Part shown: positions 25,871-37,420 of the stretch, piece after piece
Layout of the letters: the number at the start of each line of letters is the position of its first letter
How positions within the stretch are numbered: position 1 is the first letter of the stretch
Assembly (NCBI GenBank): GCA_036971475.1
Contig: JBAIZL010000001.1
Span: forward strand, 143,889,692-143,953,691
Origin: Prosapia bicincta
Taxonomy: Eukaryota; Arthropoda; Insecta; Hemiptera; Cercopidae
Direction: 5' to 3'
Length of the DNA: 64,000 nt
Program-made: the position numbers and the translations under genes
Notes under the pieces: generated by a model
The model's database searches: none
Seen by the model: the letters and a program-made list of their open reading frames with translations, nothing else
Told to the model about the DNA's origin: nothing

Positions 25871-28272
25871 TCAAATTAAATGTAATACTTAAAACATTTG
25901 AAAAACTAAAGTGATATTTTTAATAACGATAAAAACACAGCGCTCGCAATGCAAGAGTGCTACAAGGATAAATATTTAGGGATTTGTACGGTTTTCCCAG
26001 ATGTTTACATTCGTTCATTTATCTGATATATTTATCTGGATTAGCTATAATTTTTCTTTCAAAGTAACAAACCATTGTATGACCATAAGCGTGGACAACC
26101 AATAGAAAAAAAAGTAATTTATGTATTTTAGATATTTCATTTGACGTTAAGTAATAAGAAAATCTGGTGTCCCTATATATCGTAGCACTACTGATATCAC
26201 CTTGCATCACCCGATTAAGGAACCGTGTATTTCAGATACAAGGATAACGATCCTGACCAAGGAATGATTTCGATAGCCTATTCTATAACAAAAGATTATT
26301 GTGTCTATACATTAGTTTGTGTTATTCTGTAGTAAGTAAATTATTTATTACAAACTAAGTATTAAAACAAGTTTAATAAAATGCAGAGTTTTTGAGAAAT
26401 TATATTCCATTCTAAACAAAGTCAAAGATCTTTAGAAAACGTTAGTTAATGATATAGTGTATATTTGTATCTCAGTTTTCTGGTATATAATTAATTCCAT
26501 AAACATTGTTTATTTTTATGATGACAATTGTCCCTAAAGCACCTTTTATTTTGTTAATTATTTTTGTCCCAACTTTACTATAACCCAAACTTACAGATTA
26601 TTCAGCTTAAAATAGCAGTCAGAGTTTTATGCATATAAAAATCACAAGACAAGCCAAGAAGGATGCATTTCGAATCCATTGTAAGGAAATTGTATTGCAC
26701 AAAATATCCGATCCACAGTTTTTTTGCATAGTATATTGTTTCATTTTATTTATACCGAACCAACAAAGGCTGACTTGAATACATAAACGGTTTTCAATCT
26801 GACACCATGGAAAATTCAATAGTATTTTATTATAATTAAAATGGAACAAATTGTATTTCTAGTAATAGATACAAGTTTCTGCGCTCTCTTGAGGGACCTA
26901 GAGTTGATCGAAATCATATTATTAATAACTTACATATAAATTAAAGTAACCAAGAATTTAGTTATAATATAAAATACAATTCTAAAACGAACTTTTACAC
27001 ACGATTTTTAAATATATTACAATAAAATTAAAACCTAATAAAGTAAAATGAATATAATGACAATATGTAATATAAGGCTCACTATTTACAGGTACATAAC
27101 TATCTATTTCATGTACCTTTACCTTGAATAGCCTTTATCATGAACTCAATAGCAACTAACATATTGCAACTTGTCTTTAATCACTAATAAATATTTACCT
27201 TTATTCTAGCGAATATTTTGCTATATTTTCCTTGGTCCGAATTTTGAAATTCATTCTGATGACTTTCGTTTATATTTATTGCAAATTTGTCTAGTATGGG
27301 TCATTTCTTTACCATTCAAACTCTTCCAACAATAGATTCTCAACAGACACCCTAACCATGATTCATTCCAGTTAGTCCAAATCCGCCAACATTTATTCGG
27401 GTTAACGCCTTACAAAAAAAGTAGAGATTTAATCTAATTTTTGAATGTGGAAATATATAGCAGGAAAGAATCGAAGAAAATACTGTTACTGTCTCTTTTT
27501 CTCGCGCGTGCGTTGTTCTTCTGAGCATTAATAAAAAAGATGTAGAATTTAGTAGAATGTTTAGTTTATTATTTGGTTTCCAATGTTGAAGTTTCCTTTT
27601 ATAAATTGTGTTTCAGCCTAAAACCATAAGCAAACAAAACAATTTCTTCTACTTCATACAAAACTAATTGTCATATTTCTTTTCTTAACCTGTGCAATGA
27701 TATAACAGTACAGATAAGTAAATAAAATATTAGAACACACAAAATATTCCGTTAAATAAATAGTTATAATATCAACATAATGTTTGGTAAATGAAAAACC
27801 TAATATTGATAAGTTCTGTATGTAAGAGCAGGATGAATTAATTTAACAGTATCGACTCAAGTACTGATTACATAAATAGCTTCTGTTGGTGTAGCTACTA
27901 CATCAATATAAATCATGTTTAATTACACAGGCCAACGATGGAAAAACATTTTTTCTTAAAACATCTTATTCTTATGTTTTTTAGGGTGCTAAGCCCTAAT
28001 ATGACACTTATTAAGCTGTATCACCCACCATTTTTTCACATTTGCACATAAATTTATTAAATTTTGTTATTTTTTAAAGAATATAACAGTTTTTATTTAG
28101 TTCAAATGGAATTGTAAAATAATTTGTACTGGCTGTAGAAGAGTTGGCAGCACTGGTGAAACACATTTACTGTCCTGAAAAAGGGGGATTATATTTTTCT
28201 GTTCACAGCTGCTGTTTTGTTTACTGCCAACCTAACCTCACTTTCTGGTTTCCAGTACGTGAGCTCAGTAAA
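25867..28272. other. AT-rich non-coding stretch
   Basis: No gene seen. The last ~130 bases lead into the pseudogene at 28273 and could be its former 5' flank. Confidence 0.5.
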
Positions 28273-28537
28273 ATGTCTAATCGCGGTTGTAAGAACTCTG
28301 CTAACAGTTTTTGTTATATTTGTGGCGAGGTTGTTATTAAAAAACACCAAAGAAAAACATTACAGGCTTTGTGCAAAAGGTTTATTTCTCATATTTTGGA
28401 ATTAAGCTTGGTGATCAGGATAAATCTTGGGTCCCGCATAAGGTATGTTATGGTTGCGTTGAAAATCTTAGAAAATGGTCAAAAAAGGAGAAAAAAGCCT
28501 TTAAGTTTCGGTTCCTATGTTATGAAGGGAACCTAGA
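28273..28537 (+). pseudogene. Broken cysteine-containing arthropod family protein
   Basis: From the ATG at 28273 the frame gives MSNRGCKNSANSFCYICGE..., with a CxxC pair (CYIC). It is then interrupted by a -1 shift in the A-run at 28353-28357. In the next frame it continues with a YFGIKLGDQDKSWVPHKVC-type stretch and a second CxxC (CYGC), followed by a lysine-rich segment. A second shift near 28505-28512 is followed in the third frame by VPML, a TGA at 28523-28525, and REPR. I recall an uncharacterised family common in arthropod genomes with the order CYICGE, YFGCKLGDQDK.W.PH.C, a second C..C, then VPM.WREP. This copy keeps that order, so TGA replaces the expected Trp. Two shifts plus a nonsense codon make it a pseudogene. 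The paired cysteines suggest zinc binding; function is unknown. Confidence 0.7.
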
Positions 28538-28802
28538 ATTATTATTCGTAATAAATGTGTTTACCTTCGAACTTATGAAAATAAGTCATAACTGCAATGA
28601 TCTAGATAAATAGTAATATAATATATTTCCAAAATAAATTAGATTACTAGACTTGGTGGGTGGAACAGGGACAAGTGTACCTTCTTAACAAGCCAAATTT
28701 CATGTAACACTGCTACATTGAACAGTATTATAATGTCGCTATATCAGTTTGGCTACTATTACGTTATATATAATATATTTATGTACATATTTAATATAAT
28801 AC

Positions 28803-28803
28803 A

Positions 28804-28866
<63 letters not shown>

Positions 28867-28867
28867 A
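28803..28867. repeat. (AT)n/(ATGT)n microsatellite
   Basis: A (TA)n run ends in a few TATG repeats, immediately left of a foldback family F fragment. Confidence 0.9.
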
Positions 28868-28885
28868 TATTGAATAATTAATATC

Positions 28886-28920
28886 AACAGTACATCCATT
28901 CATTTTAAGGTGCATAGAAT
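28886..28920 (+). mobile_element. foldback family F end fragment
   Basis: The words AGTACATCC(A/G)TTCATTTT followed by GTGCATA match the outer left arm of the hairpin at 44571-44793 (positions 44583-44612). Only the outer ~35 bases are present, beside a microsatellite. Confidence 0.6.
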
Positions 28921-31613
28921 ATGATATGACCTAGTTGTAATAGTCATCGGATCCTGGGACAAGGTTACCGAGGCCATGCAGTTTTTGAGCAGGTCTCGTC
29001 GTTACCGGAATGTGGTAAAACGGTTAATGTAATTTGTTAACAGATATCATTTGATGATCACGTGATCAATACGTTGCTCTCATCTCCGGCCAACAGCAGA
29101 GGTAGACGCATGGGGCATTTTGTGGATGAACCAAGATTTTTGGCCTGGAGGAATGTTACACCAACCACTATGTTATCTGTGTTTCATATTTATAGTTTTT
29201 CTTTGAATTATGGTTTTTTATGTAGTTATTTGATGTTATTGTGGTTTTATCGCTACTTATCTCTATAATTTACGTTGCCTTTTTGCTATTTAAAATTATA
29301 TCTTTTTAAAATTTGGTTGTTTTTTTTTGGTTTCTATTATTTTGGGTTAATGTCCCTCGTGCAGAGGTAAGGCAGACATGGGGGAAATTTTTTCAATGTA
29401 CTAATTTACTTAATATGTATTATTGTAAATCTTAGAATAATTCCGATATATTGTGTACAATATATGAAGTGTTATCGCAAATATCTGGCATTTCATTTAA
29501 AATAATGATTTGCGTATAATGTTTAAGGTGCAGTTACTTATATATTTATTGAAAATGTGTTATATTTTAATGAAGACCTCTGAAAAGATAATTTAAAAAA
29601 AATGCACTGGATTATTTGATTATTTTTGAATATTGTACAGTAAATAAAGTGTTATCAGTAAATAATTGGTTTTAAATTTGTCGGGGTTGCTCAATTTGTC
29701 GGAGTTCGTAAATAAGAAATGCAAATTGATCCATTATATGTTCTAATATCATTTTACTTTACTTGATTAACGTCTTTGTAGAAGTACCTAGGAAAAGCAA
29801 TAAATGGCTTAAATGAAATTTTAAAGAAGCACAAAAAGAAGAAGAAATCATATATGATAACGAAATATTGGGAAAAAGAAAAAAAAGATAAACCATAGAG
29901 ACACCCATGGATTACAACGGTAAGGTGTGATAAACGATTTTAGTTAATTAATATGGAGTTAGCTAGTCAACATAGATAGAGTTATACTAAATTTAGAAAT
30001 GGATCCTATAATAGAAAATTATATCATTCCTGTAATTAGTGTTCTTTTATAAGGCACCGTTTTCTATTAAAATATTACTATAACTTTTGTGTGTTGAAAA
30101 AAATGGATCCAAACACACAATTTAATAAATAGGTTTGGAATTGAACAAATAATACTGTAGTTAAAAACGAATTGGACGTTCATTTTAATAAAGAAACGTT
30201 TAGGCTCTCGATACTGTATTGCTATTGTAAAAATCGGTGATTCAATTTTATATAAGGGAACTGCGTGGATTCGTCACCTGCTAATCGATTCAAGTCAGCT
30301 TTTGAAGGTTGGTTCGTTAGCTTTAAATTGAAACCATATACCTTGAAAAAGCTTCTGTAAACCTGTTCGGTTAATGTGGGGAATACAAGTTCGTTACAAT
30401 GGATTTGGAAGTTTATCTCTCTGTGTAGTGCTCTGTGATTATTATAAGCGTAAATCCCAAACGGCTCGAGTACTATGCGTTATAACAAACTTGAATGTTC
30501 TGATTTCTGGCGTAAATCATTTAGGGTTAGGATGTCTAAGTACTAATATAAATTTAAATTTAAATATAAATATAAACTACTAAAATAAAATTAGTTTTTG
30601 TTTTGTTTAATTTTCAAACGGCCCTTACTCCAAACGACCGAGAATACCTCTCGTATTATTTTTAATAATGAATAAACATCATCAATAGAGAATTGATGTA
30701 GTAATGCTACTTATTTCCTACTTTTTCATTCAGTCAAATAAATTTGGATTTATCAACAATATTGGGACTAATAGCGGTAACCCCGAAATGACTACATGAA
30801 GTAATTGTTTTATGAGTTTTGGATATTTGGGATAGCAGTGCTTTTAAAACAAAGTCATTCTTCTTTACTTACAGTACATTGTTAGGTTAAATGCTATCAA
30901 AATTTTAAAAAATTTAAACGTATTTAATTATTTATTGATTTACTTAATATTAAAATAATATTTGAATATACAGTTATTAAATTATAAAATTTTTATATTT
31001 AGTGATATAATTAGTAATGCATCGTAAAGTATATATTTATATATATTATATTTACTGGGCAGGAGTTATAGATTTTTCAGAGATCATAAGTAGGCAACAA
31101 AACCATGAATTCGTTTTTTTGTAAACTTAAAAAGAAGATAGGAATCATACTGTGAAGTTTTATTATCCAACAACCCTTGAAAAGGTAAATTGAGATAAAA
31201 CGAGACATGGGAAAGTGTTACCAATATAAATAAATCCTATTTCAATAAAATTGAGACAAGTTAAATTGAATATCGAATCACGAGTTTCCTTGGCATTCCT
31301 TTCTAGTGACATCGCTGCAACGTCAGACGGATAAGCTAGTTTATGTATAAAAATTAGCTCACACTAGTTCTATCCGTTGTACGGAGTGAGAAGTATAGAA
31401 AAAGTTTCATCTAAATTCAACATTTTAAAAATACTTTTAAGACTAATAACTTTGACCAGACAGATTTTAATGACCAATTAACATTCAATAGTAAAACTGC
31501 TTTTATTATTTCTTCTTTGTTTGCTGCTTATTAATTGTAAAGTTAACAAGAAAACTATATGAAATACCATATTCAAAAAAAACATGTTTATTTAGCAGCA
31601 ATGAAATATATAT
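28921..31613. other. AT-rich non-coding stretch
   Basis: No gene recognised. A perfect 14-base palindrome TGATCACGTGATCA lies at 29055-29068, in a slightly GC-richer patch (about 28940-29160) with no motif in its frames. Confidence 0.45.
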
Positions 31614-31677
31614 CAAATATTTATATATATATTTATATATATTTATATTTATATTTATATATATATATATATATATA
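31614..31677. repeat. Imperfect (AT)n tract
   Basis: Mixed TATATTTA and (TA)n immediately left of the inverted repeat at 31678. Confidence 0.9.
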
Positions 31678-31896
31678 TGAAGTTAATATATTACTATTTT
31701 AAGTAATTTTATCCACCATTTAGTGCAATGATTTTACCTTGAGTGACGAGGCACCTTTCGGTCAATTGACAATTGTCGAATCACTTGAGTGATCCGACAA
31801 TGGTCAAGTGACCGAAAGGCGCCTCATCACTCAAGGTAAAATCATTGCACTTAATGGTGGATAAAATTACTTACAATAGTAATATATTAACTTCAT
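31678..31896. repeat. 219-bp inverted repeat at the head of the tandem array
   Basis: The left arm (31678-31774) is the reverse complement of 31798-31896 with few mismatches. The arms share TTAATATATTA, CCACCATT, GCAATGATTTTACCTTGAGTG and CCTTTCGGTCA or their complements. The tip itself contains a small hairpin (ATCACTTGAGTGAT). The right arm is the first ~100 bases of tandem unit 1, so one unit start is present in inverted orientation. Known Penelope-like elements often carry a partly inverted terminal repeat at one end, which matches this. Confidence 0.85.
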
Positions 31897-31919
31897 AAAG
31901 TCAGAGCAACGGGAAAACA

Positions 31920-32174
31920 ATGGATAACGTAAGATATCATGAATTTAACACCTACCAAGGTAAACAACTATACCTTAAATATCTTAACCTGAAAATCAAA
32001 CTTCAGAATTACATCAAAAAATACATTTTAATTAAAAAATGCTTAACACTTAATATAAAAACAAAATACGCTAAATTACACTTAAAAAATAAACAAAACA
32101 CTATTATCAATAAAGCAACAAAAATAGCCGAATTACACATAATTAAACAAAACATTAAATGTGCCTACCATTAA
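31920..32174 (+). CDS. 84-aa frame, Penelope-like N-terminal fragment (copy 1)
   Basis: Starts at ATG in the context AAACAATGG and reads MDNVRYHEFNTYQGKQLYLK..., continuing as a lysine-rich, helix-prone protein to a TAA before the next unit. The order YQGKQLY, then a leucine/isoleucine-rich helix, then IKKCL and KYAKLHLKN resembles the N-terminal segment that I recall for Penelope-like reverse transcriptases of arthropods, where a [F/I]LK.CL...P.FAKL pattern precedes the catalytic domain. No catalytic residues are included, so the frame is truncated. It is not a stand-alone enzyme; whether it is translated is unknown. Confidence 0.5.
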   Translation: MDNVRYHEFNTYQGKQLYLKYLNLKIKLQNYIKKYILIKKCLTLNIKTKYAKLHLKNKQNTIINKATKIAELHIIKQNIKCAYH

Positions 32175-32315
32175 AAAAGCAAGAGCGATTCTACAATTGT
32201 CAAGTGACCGAAAGGCGCCTCATCACTCAAGGTAAAATCATTGCACTTAATGGTGGATAAAATTACTTACAATAGCAATATATTAACTTCATAAAGACAG
32301 AGCAACGGGAAAACA

Positions 32316-32570
32316 ATGGATAACGTAAGATATCATGAATTTAACACCTACCAAGGTAAACAACTATACCTTAAATATCATAACCTGAAAATCAAACTTC
32401 AGAATTACATCAAAAAATACATTTTAATTAAAAAATGCTTAACACTTAATATAAAAACAAAATACGCTAAATTACACTTAAAAAATAAACAAAACACTAT
32501 TATCAATAAAGCAACAAAAATAGCCGAATTACACATAATTAAACTAAACATTAAATGTGCCTACCATTAA
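32316..32570 (+). CDS. 84-aa frame, Penelope-like N-terminal fragment (copy 2)
   Basis: Same frame as copy 1, exactly 396 bases downstream, with the same start context and stop. Only two residues differ: Leu to His in the KYLNLK segment, and Gln to Leu close to the C-terminus. The open frame in both units reflects their recent duplication and does not by itself show selection. Confidence 0.5.
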   Translation: MDNVRYHEFNTYQGKQLYLKYHNLKIKLQNYIKKYILIKKCLTLNIKTKYAKLHLKNKQNTIINKATKIAELHIIKLNIKCAYH

Positions 32571-32711
32571 AAAAGCAAGAGTCATTCTACAATTGTCAAG
32601 TGACCGAAAGGCGCCTCATCACGCAAGGTAAAATCATTGCACTTAATGGTGGATAAAATTACTTACAATAGCAATATATTAACTTCATAAAGTCAGTGCA
32701 ATGGAAAAACA

Positions 32712-32877
<166 letters not shown>

Positions 32878-34776
32878 AATGAAGTGACCGTGGATTATGG
32901 AAACTCGATTAGACAGAAACTGTGTAGACTACTTATTACAGTGTGACTTATTGTTTTTTTTTTTCAAAGGTATTATCAAAACTGACGGGACAGCCGCTTA
33001 GTGCCAATCAAGAGTACCTTCCGAACTCCTATTTTGTTATCATTCATTGGTTGTTATTTTATGGTAGTGTCAATCTACTACTGCTACTACAATTTCTAAA
33101 ATTGTTAGTGTCATCCTTTATTTCTCTGATTTTGATCATTGCAATGATGTTCTCTGGGGCTAGTATGCCATTTCTAGTGACTTCACATTAAACCCATCAA
33201 TGAAGTACATCACCCTTCTAACAATGTCTTAAGAGTTCCTGACACTTGTGCGTTTAATCGGAGAGTTTAAGGAAGCGTTTATGGATAGTTCCTGTTTATG
33301 AAAAAACAGGAAGTTACTTGAGGTTTTATTTCCTAGTAACCATACTATATACCTAATGTAAGTGATAAATAATTAAAACAATGTATGCGATCCCCATTAA
33401 AACATTCCAAGTAACTAATATCACCCACTCGTTCAATTATTCTGTACATCTTACCCACTATCTTTTTCATTAAACTCACTTTATTGTTGTTGTAGGTATA
33501 AGAAACAGCTTATAAATTATACTTATAAATATTTTACCCGTCACCTTTTCATGAAAAAAATATTTTCCTTCACCTTCTAGAACAAAAATTAAATTTCTAC
33601 ATTTTTCATGTCCCACCAACCTTCTTATTTATATCAAATATGTTATAACGAATTTATATTATCAATTAAGTCTTCATCTGGGCAATGGTAAATCAAACTA
33701 CTAATATGAAGAAAATTTCAAGTGTGGAAGAATACTGCAATCATTGAATTTGTATGTATAATATTTTCCCAAATACAAATGACCACATTAGTAAAATAAT
33801 TTATGAAAGTGGGATACCTCCATTAATAGTTGATGTTTGTATGTATTATAACTCTATTAGGTTCTATGATATTTATGGCAACAATAAAGTAGACGTTATA
33901 AATATTACCTAATCATGCATCCAATAAGCGATCCGAGCTACAAGCACAAACAATATAACTAAATACTGTATTTACTCCTGTTAATATTGCGTAATCATCG
34001 TTGCTATTTATATTTTCATCAGAGTTAGAAGTGCTTCTACGAATTCTCAGATTCGATTACAAATACAATTATAGTGAAACGTTGTGTTTTCTTTTCTGAT
34101 ATGTCGATAATCTATTTACTTTAGTTTACTTAGACCTCCGTACAATTGATTTAATAAATATAAAAGAAAAATCATTCTTATATACATTTTCTTATTCACT
34201 AATGAAACGTTTTTTATCAGCGGCTATATCCTCTTTACAGTTTTATAAATATATTGCTATTTTCAAGTTACAATTCTATCGGTAGTAACAAGATGGCTAA
34301 AAGTATAAACGAAATATAAAGATAATGAACACAATTTAACAATGGTTTTAAAAATGGGTATTTAAATTGTGTTCTGTTCTCAACATAAACCAAATTTCCA
34401 ATGACTTGGAGAAATTCTTAGCTGCTATCTGACTTCTCTTCTTACAAGAATCCCACCTGTTTTTACTTACAGCCCATAGTATATTATGCCCGTAATAGTT
34501 GAGCCCGATTCCACTCTACGTACTTCCGTATTGTCTGCTTACCCCTACAAGATAATTCTTACCTTATTTATAGAGAAGATATTGAACAATTAATGAATTG
34601 AGAAAACATTGGCAGGCCTTTGTGACTTAGGATAATATTATTTAAAATATAATATAATTCACCTTCCATCTTTGTAATAAATGTATTGAAAGAATAGTAT
34701 GTCACATAGAGAGTTTGAAAGACTACAGACAAGTATTACAGTCATAGATAAAGATTATTTTAGTTGATAATAAAAA

Positions 34777-34781
<5 letters not shown>
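32878..34781. other. AT-rich non-coding stretch
   Basis: No gene recognised. An 82-codon plus-strand frame (32943-33191) is hydrophobic but has no recognisable family. Confidence 0.45.

Positions 34782-34820
<39 letters not shown>
34782..34820. repeat. (AT)n microsatellite
   Basis: About 19 AT repeats abutting the foldback at 34821. Confidence 0.95.
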
Positions 34821-34824
<4 letters not shown>

Positions 34825-35050
34825 AACGTAGTCAAAATACAAATACAAGAATTATAATTGAATTTACAATTCAAATCTTTTCGTTGGCTAACAGTACCAA
34901 CATCATCAAGAATATTAAACAACCTGATGAATATTAAACATCATCAGGTTGTTTAATATTCCTGATGATGTTGGTACTGTTAGCCAAAGAAAAGCTTTGA
35001 ATTGTAAATTCAATTATAATTCTTGTGTTTATATTTTGACTACGTTCTTT
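34821..35050. mobile_element. 230-bp foldback element (family D)
   Basis: A near-perfect inverted repeat. The outer arms read AAAGAACGTAGTCAAAATA and its complement, and the inner arms carry GGCTAACAGTACCAACATCATC and its complement. The centre contains a further small hairpin (CAACCTGATG/CATCAGGTTG). The right arm has CCTGATGATG (34961), a ~24-base interval, then GCTTTGAAT (34994). The same order is found in family E at 44405-44447 (CCTGAAGATG, then GCTTTGAAT), so D and E are related. There is no coding capacity. Confidence 0.85.
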
Positions 35051-37239
35051 ATTAATACACAAGAATACTTATAGCGATATATATATTAGTGAATACAGTG
35101 TATTAAAATATCGGGTCAAGAATATAATGAAATATTGTAGGGAAGGAAGATATGGCTACTCGTTTATTGTGCAAATAAAATTATCTTTGAAAAAATAGCA
35201 TAATCCTATTATTCAAGATAAATCACACAGAGATTAGAAGGTCCTTACACCAGCCAAAATGAAGAGACATTTTGAATTACTTAGTTACTTTTTTATGAAA
35301 ACTTTCACCAGTAAAAGAAAATAGTAAATAAAATAAATAGTAAAATAAAATAACAGTAAATAGTAAATATAGGTCACCCAATTTTTGGAGCGGGTATTTG
35401 CCTGTTTAAACTAAATACATATTTTTATTGTAAATAACCACCAAGACAAGTAGTGAGGCAGTCATTTGCAACAAATCACTTATTTTTCTCAGACATTTGA
35501 AGAATTGGACAATGGATATGGCCCATTGCAATACCTCACTGCGTATGTCTTGCTTCATCCTGGATAAAATACCTCTGGTATACACACTTAATGCAACAAA
35601 TATTAGGTCTAAAACAGTAAATAAGAAATTTTAAATATTGGGTGGTACAAGGCCCTTAAGCCATCTTTAAAGGAAGTATAAACCACAGACTTAACTAAGC
35701 TGGTATAAGGGAGGGTAATAATGTTACCTTTTATCACTACTTATTTCCTATACTTTAGTGTACCTCCTAAAATTCAACAGAAATTTATTTTCTTTTTCAA
35801 TTTTACTAGAAACTATTTTGAAGCCTGTCCAGTATTCTATCTTCTAGGGAAAATAAAACAGATGTGTTACTATTTTTTACTAAGCCTTTGGAACTCTAAT
35901 TATATTGAAAGTTAACATCGGGTGAAAAGAAGAAAACTAATCTCTCTTGTGCAGGAAAAGCAAACACGACTCCTCACTACCAACTTTTCAAAACGTAATC
36001 TATATACATAAATGAGATATTGGTTAAACAAATTAATTATTTTAATCTGTTTTCTAATATAAAAAGCGCCAGTCGCATAAGGTAAAATACCTCTTTTCCT
36101 AATATATTACGTTTTAAGAGGCATACAGATATATATTTCCTTTTAAATATTTCAAAAGATATATATATGTATACATGTATATATATATATATATAAAGCA
36201 GAATAAAATCAGAATCCTACCCTAAAATGGACAAAGGTAGCACTTGTAATATGTTTATTACACACAAAAAACTTACATCAACAAAATAGCCCAAAAGTAG
36301 AAAATTATGTGTCTCCGAATAAATTGATTAGTTTTGTCACAACGTCTTACGTTTCCCTCTACAACGATTTCTGCATTACATAAATTACATGTCAAGTTGA
36401 ACAAGACGATTTAGTGACTTTGCCTTTGTAATATATTTCATTTGTCTCCGTTGACAACAGTAGGATTGTCTCACACAACTACTGAGTGTGAGCTTGACGT
36501 TTCTTTGACAGAATGCAACGTAGGTTGCGGTAATGTCACGGAACGAAGCAACCTAACCTAACAAAGTATTCATTATGACTAAAGTTTACTTATTACACAT
36601 ATAACCAAAAAAAGTATAAACTAATATGTCTTCAAGTTTCAGTGGATAGTGTTCTTTATATAGAGTCGGTTTACTTTATGAAAGCTGCACAGCTGATTTG
36701 ATGCCATAAATTCCTTACTTGATACACAAGCAAATATTTACCTAATTTAAATGCACACTCTTTAGCTTTCTTTTTACACATTGAATTATCGTTTCCAACT
36801 ACAACCAAAACTATAAAAAAATTATTAGAAATTATTTCTCCACTCTTTTTCTGTATTACCTCACAATACATTTTTAACTCTAAAAATACGAAGCTACACC
36901 ATACCTAACTGTTTCATGTTTAATGGGAGCTAAGCTTTAGTAATAGGTCGTAGCCCCTGCCTAAAATTCTACGTGATCAAATCCAGAGCTCGTGGTCAAT
37001 CATACTGAGATTATTAAGATTCCACATTCCATAATAGAGTAGTGTACGGTATTGCAAAACAGTTTCGGTGTATAACATGTTTAAAATTGTTATCAACGTT
37101 TTAAATGTATTTCAACCATTGGGTATACGACAAGTTTACTCCATTACTAATAGCTTGTCTACAGCCAAATATAGGCCTACATGGCAGTTATGTCTCTACC
37201 TACTCCAAATATATGTTGACTAGGTAATGTCGGACGTAG
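35051..37239. other. AT-rich non-coding stretch
   Basis: No gene recognised. A short (AT)n tract lies at about 36158-36195. The word AACCTAACCTAAC at about 36552 is common in insect non-coding DNA. Confidence 0.45.
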
Positions 37240-37405
37240 ATTCATTCATGTTGTAGTGCATACAAACTGAGCTTCGCCAAAATCTCCCGAAGCATTTTCG
37301 AGGTGAACCCAACAACAGTTGAATCGTGAATGTTTGTTTGAATCTTTAGTTGAGTTTACGTCTTCGATGCTAGATGAGATTCTGGCGAAACTGCGGAACT
37401 TAATT
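37240..37405. mobile_element. foldback family F, diverged copy
   Basis: The left half contains TTCGCCAAAAT then AGGTGAACCCAACAACAG; the right half contains CGATGCTAGATGAGATTCT, then GGCGAAACTGCGGAAC. These are the same blocks, in the same order and orientation, as the hairpin at 44571-44793. The spacer here is longer and the arms have diverged, so the hairpin is weaker. This is the only large family member here that does not abut an (AT)n tract. Confidence 0.75.
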
Positions 37406-37420
37406 GTCTCTGCGTAAAAG

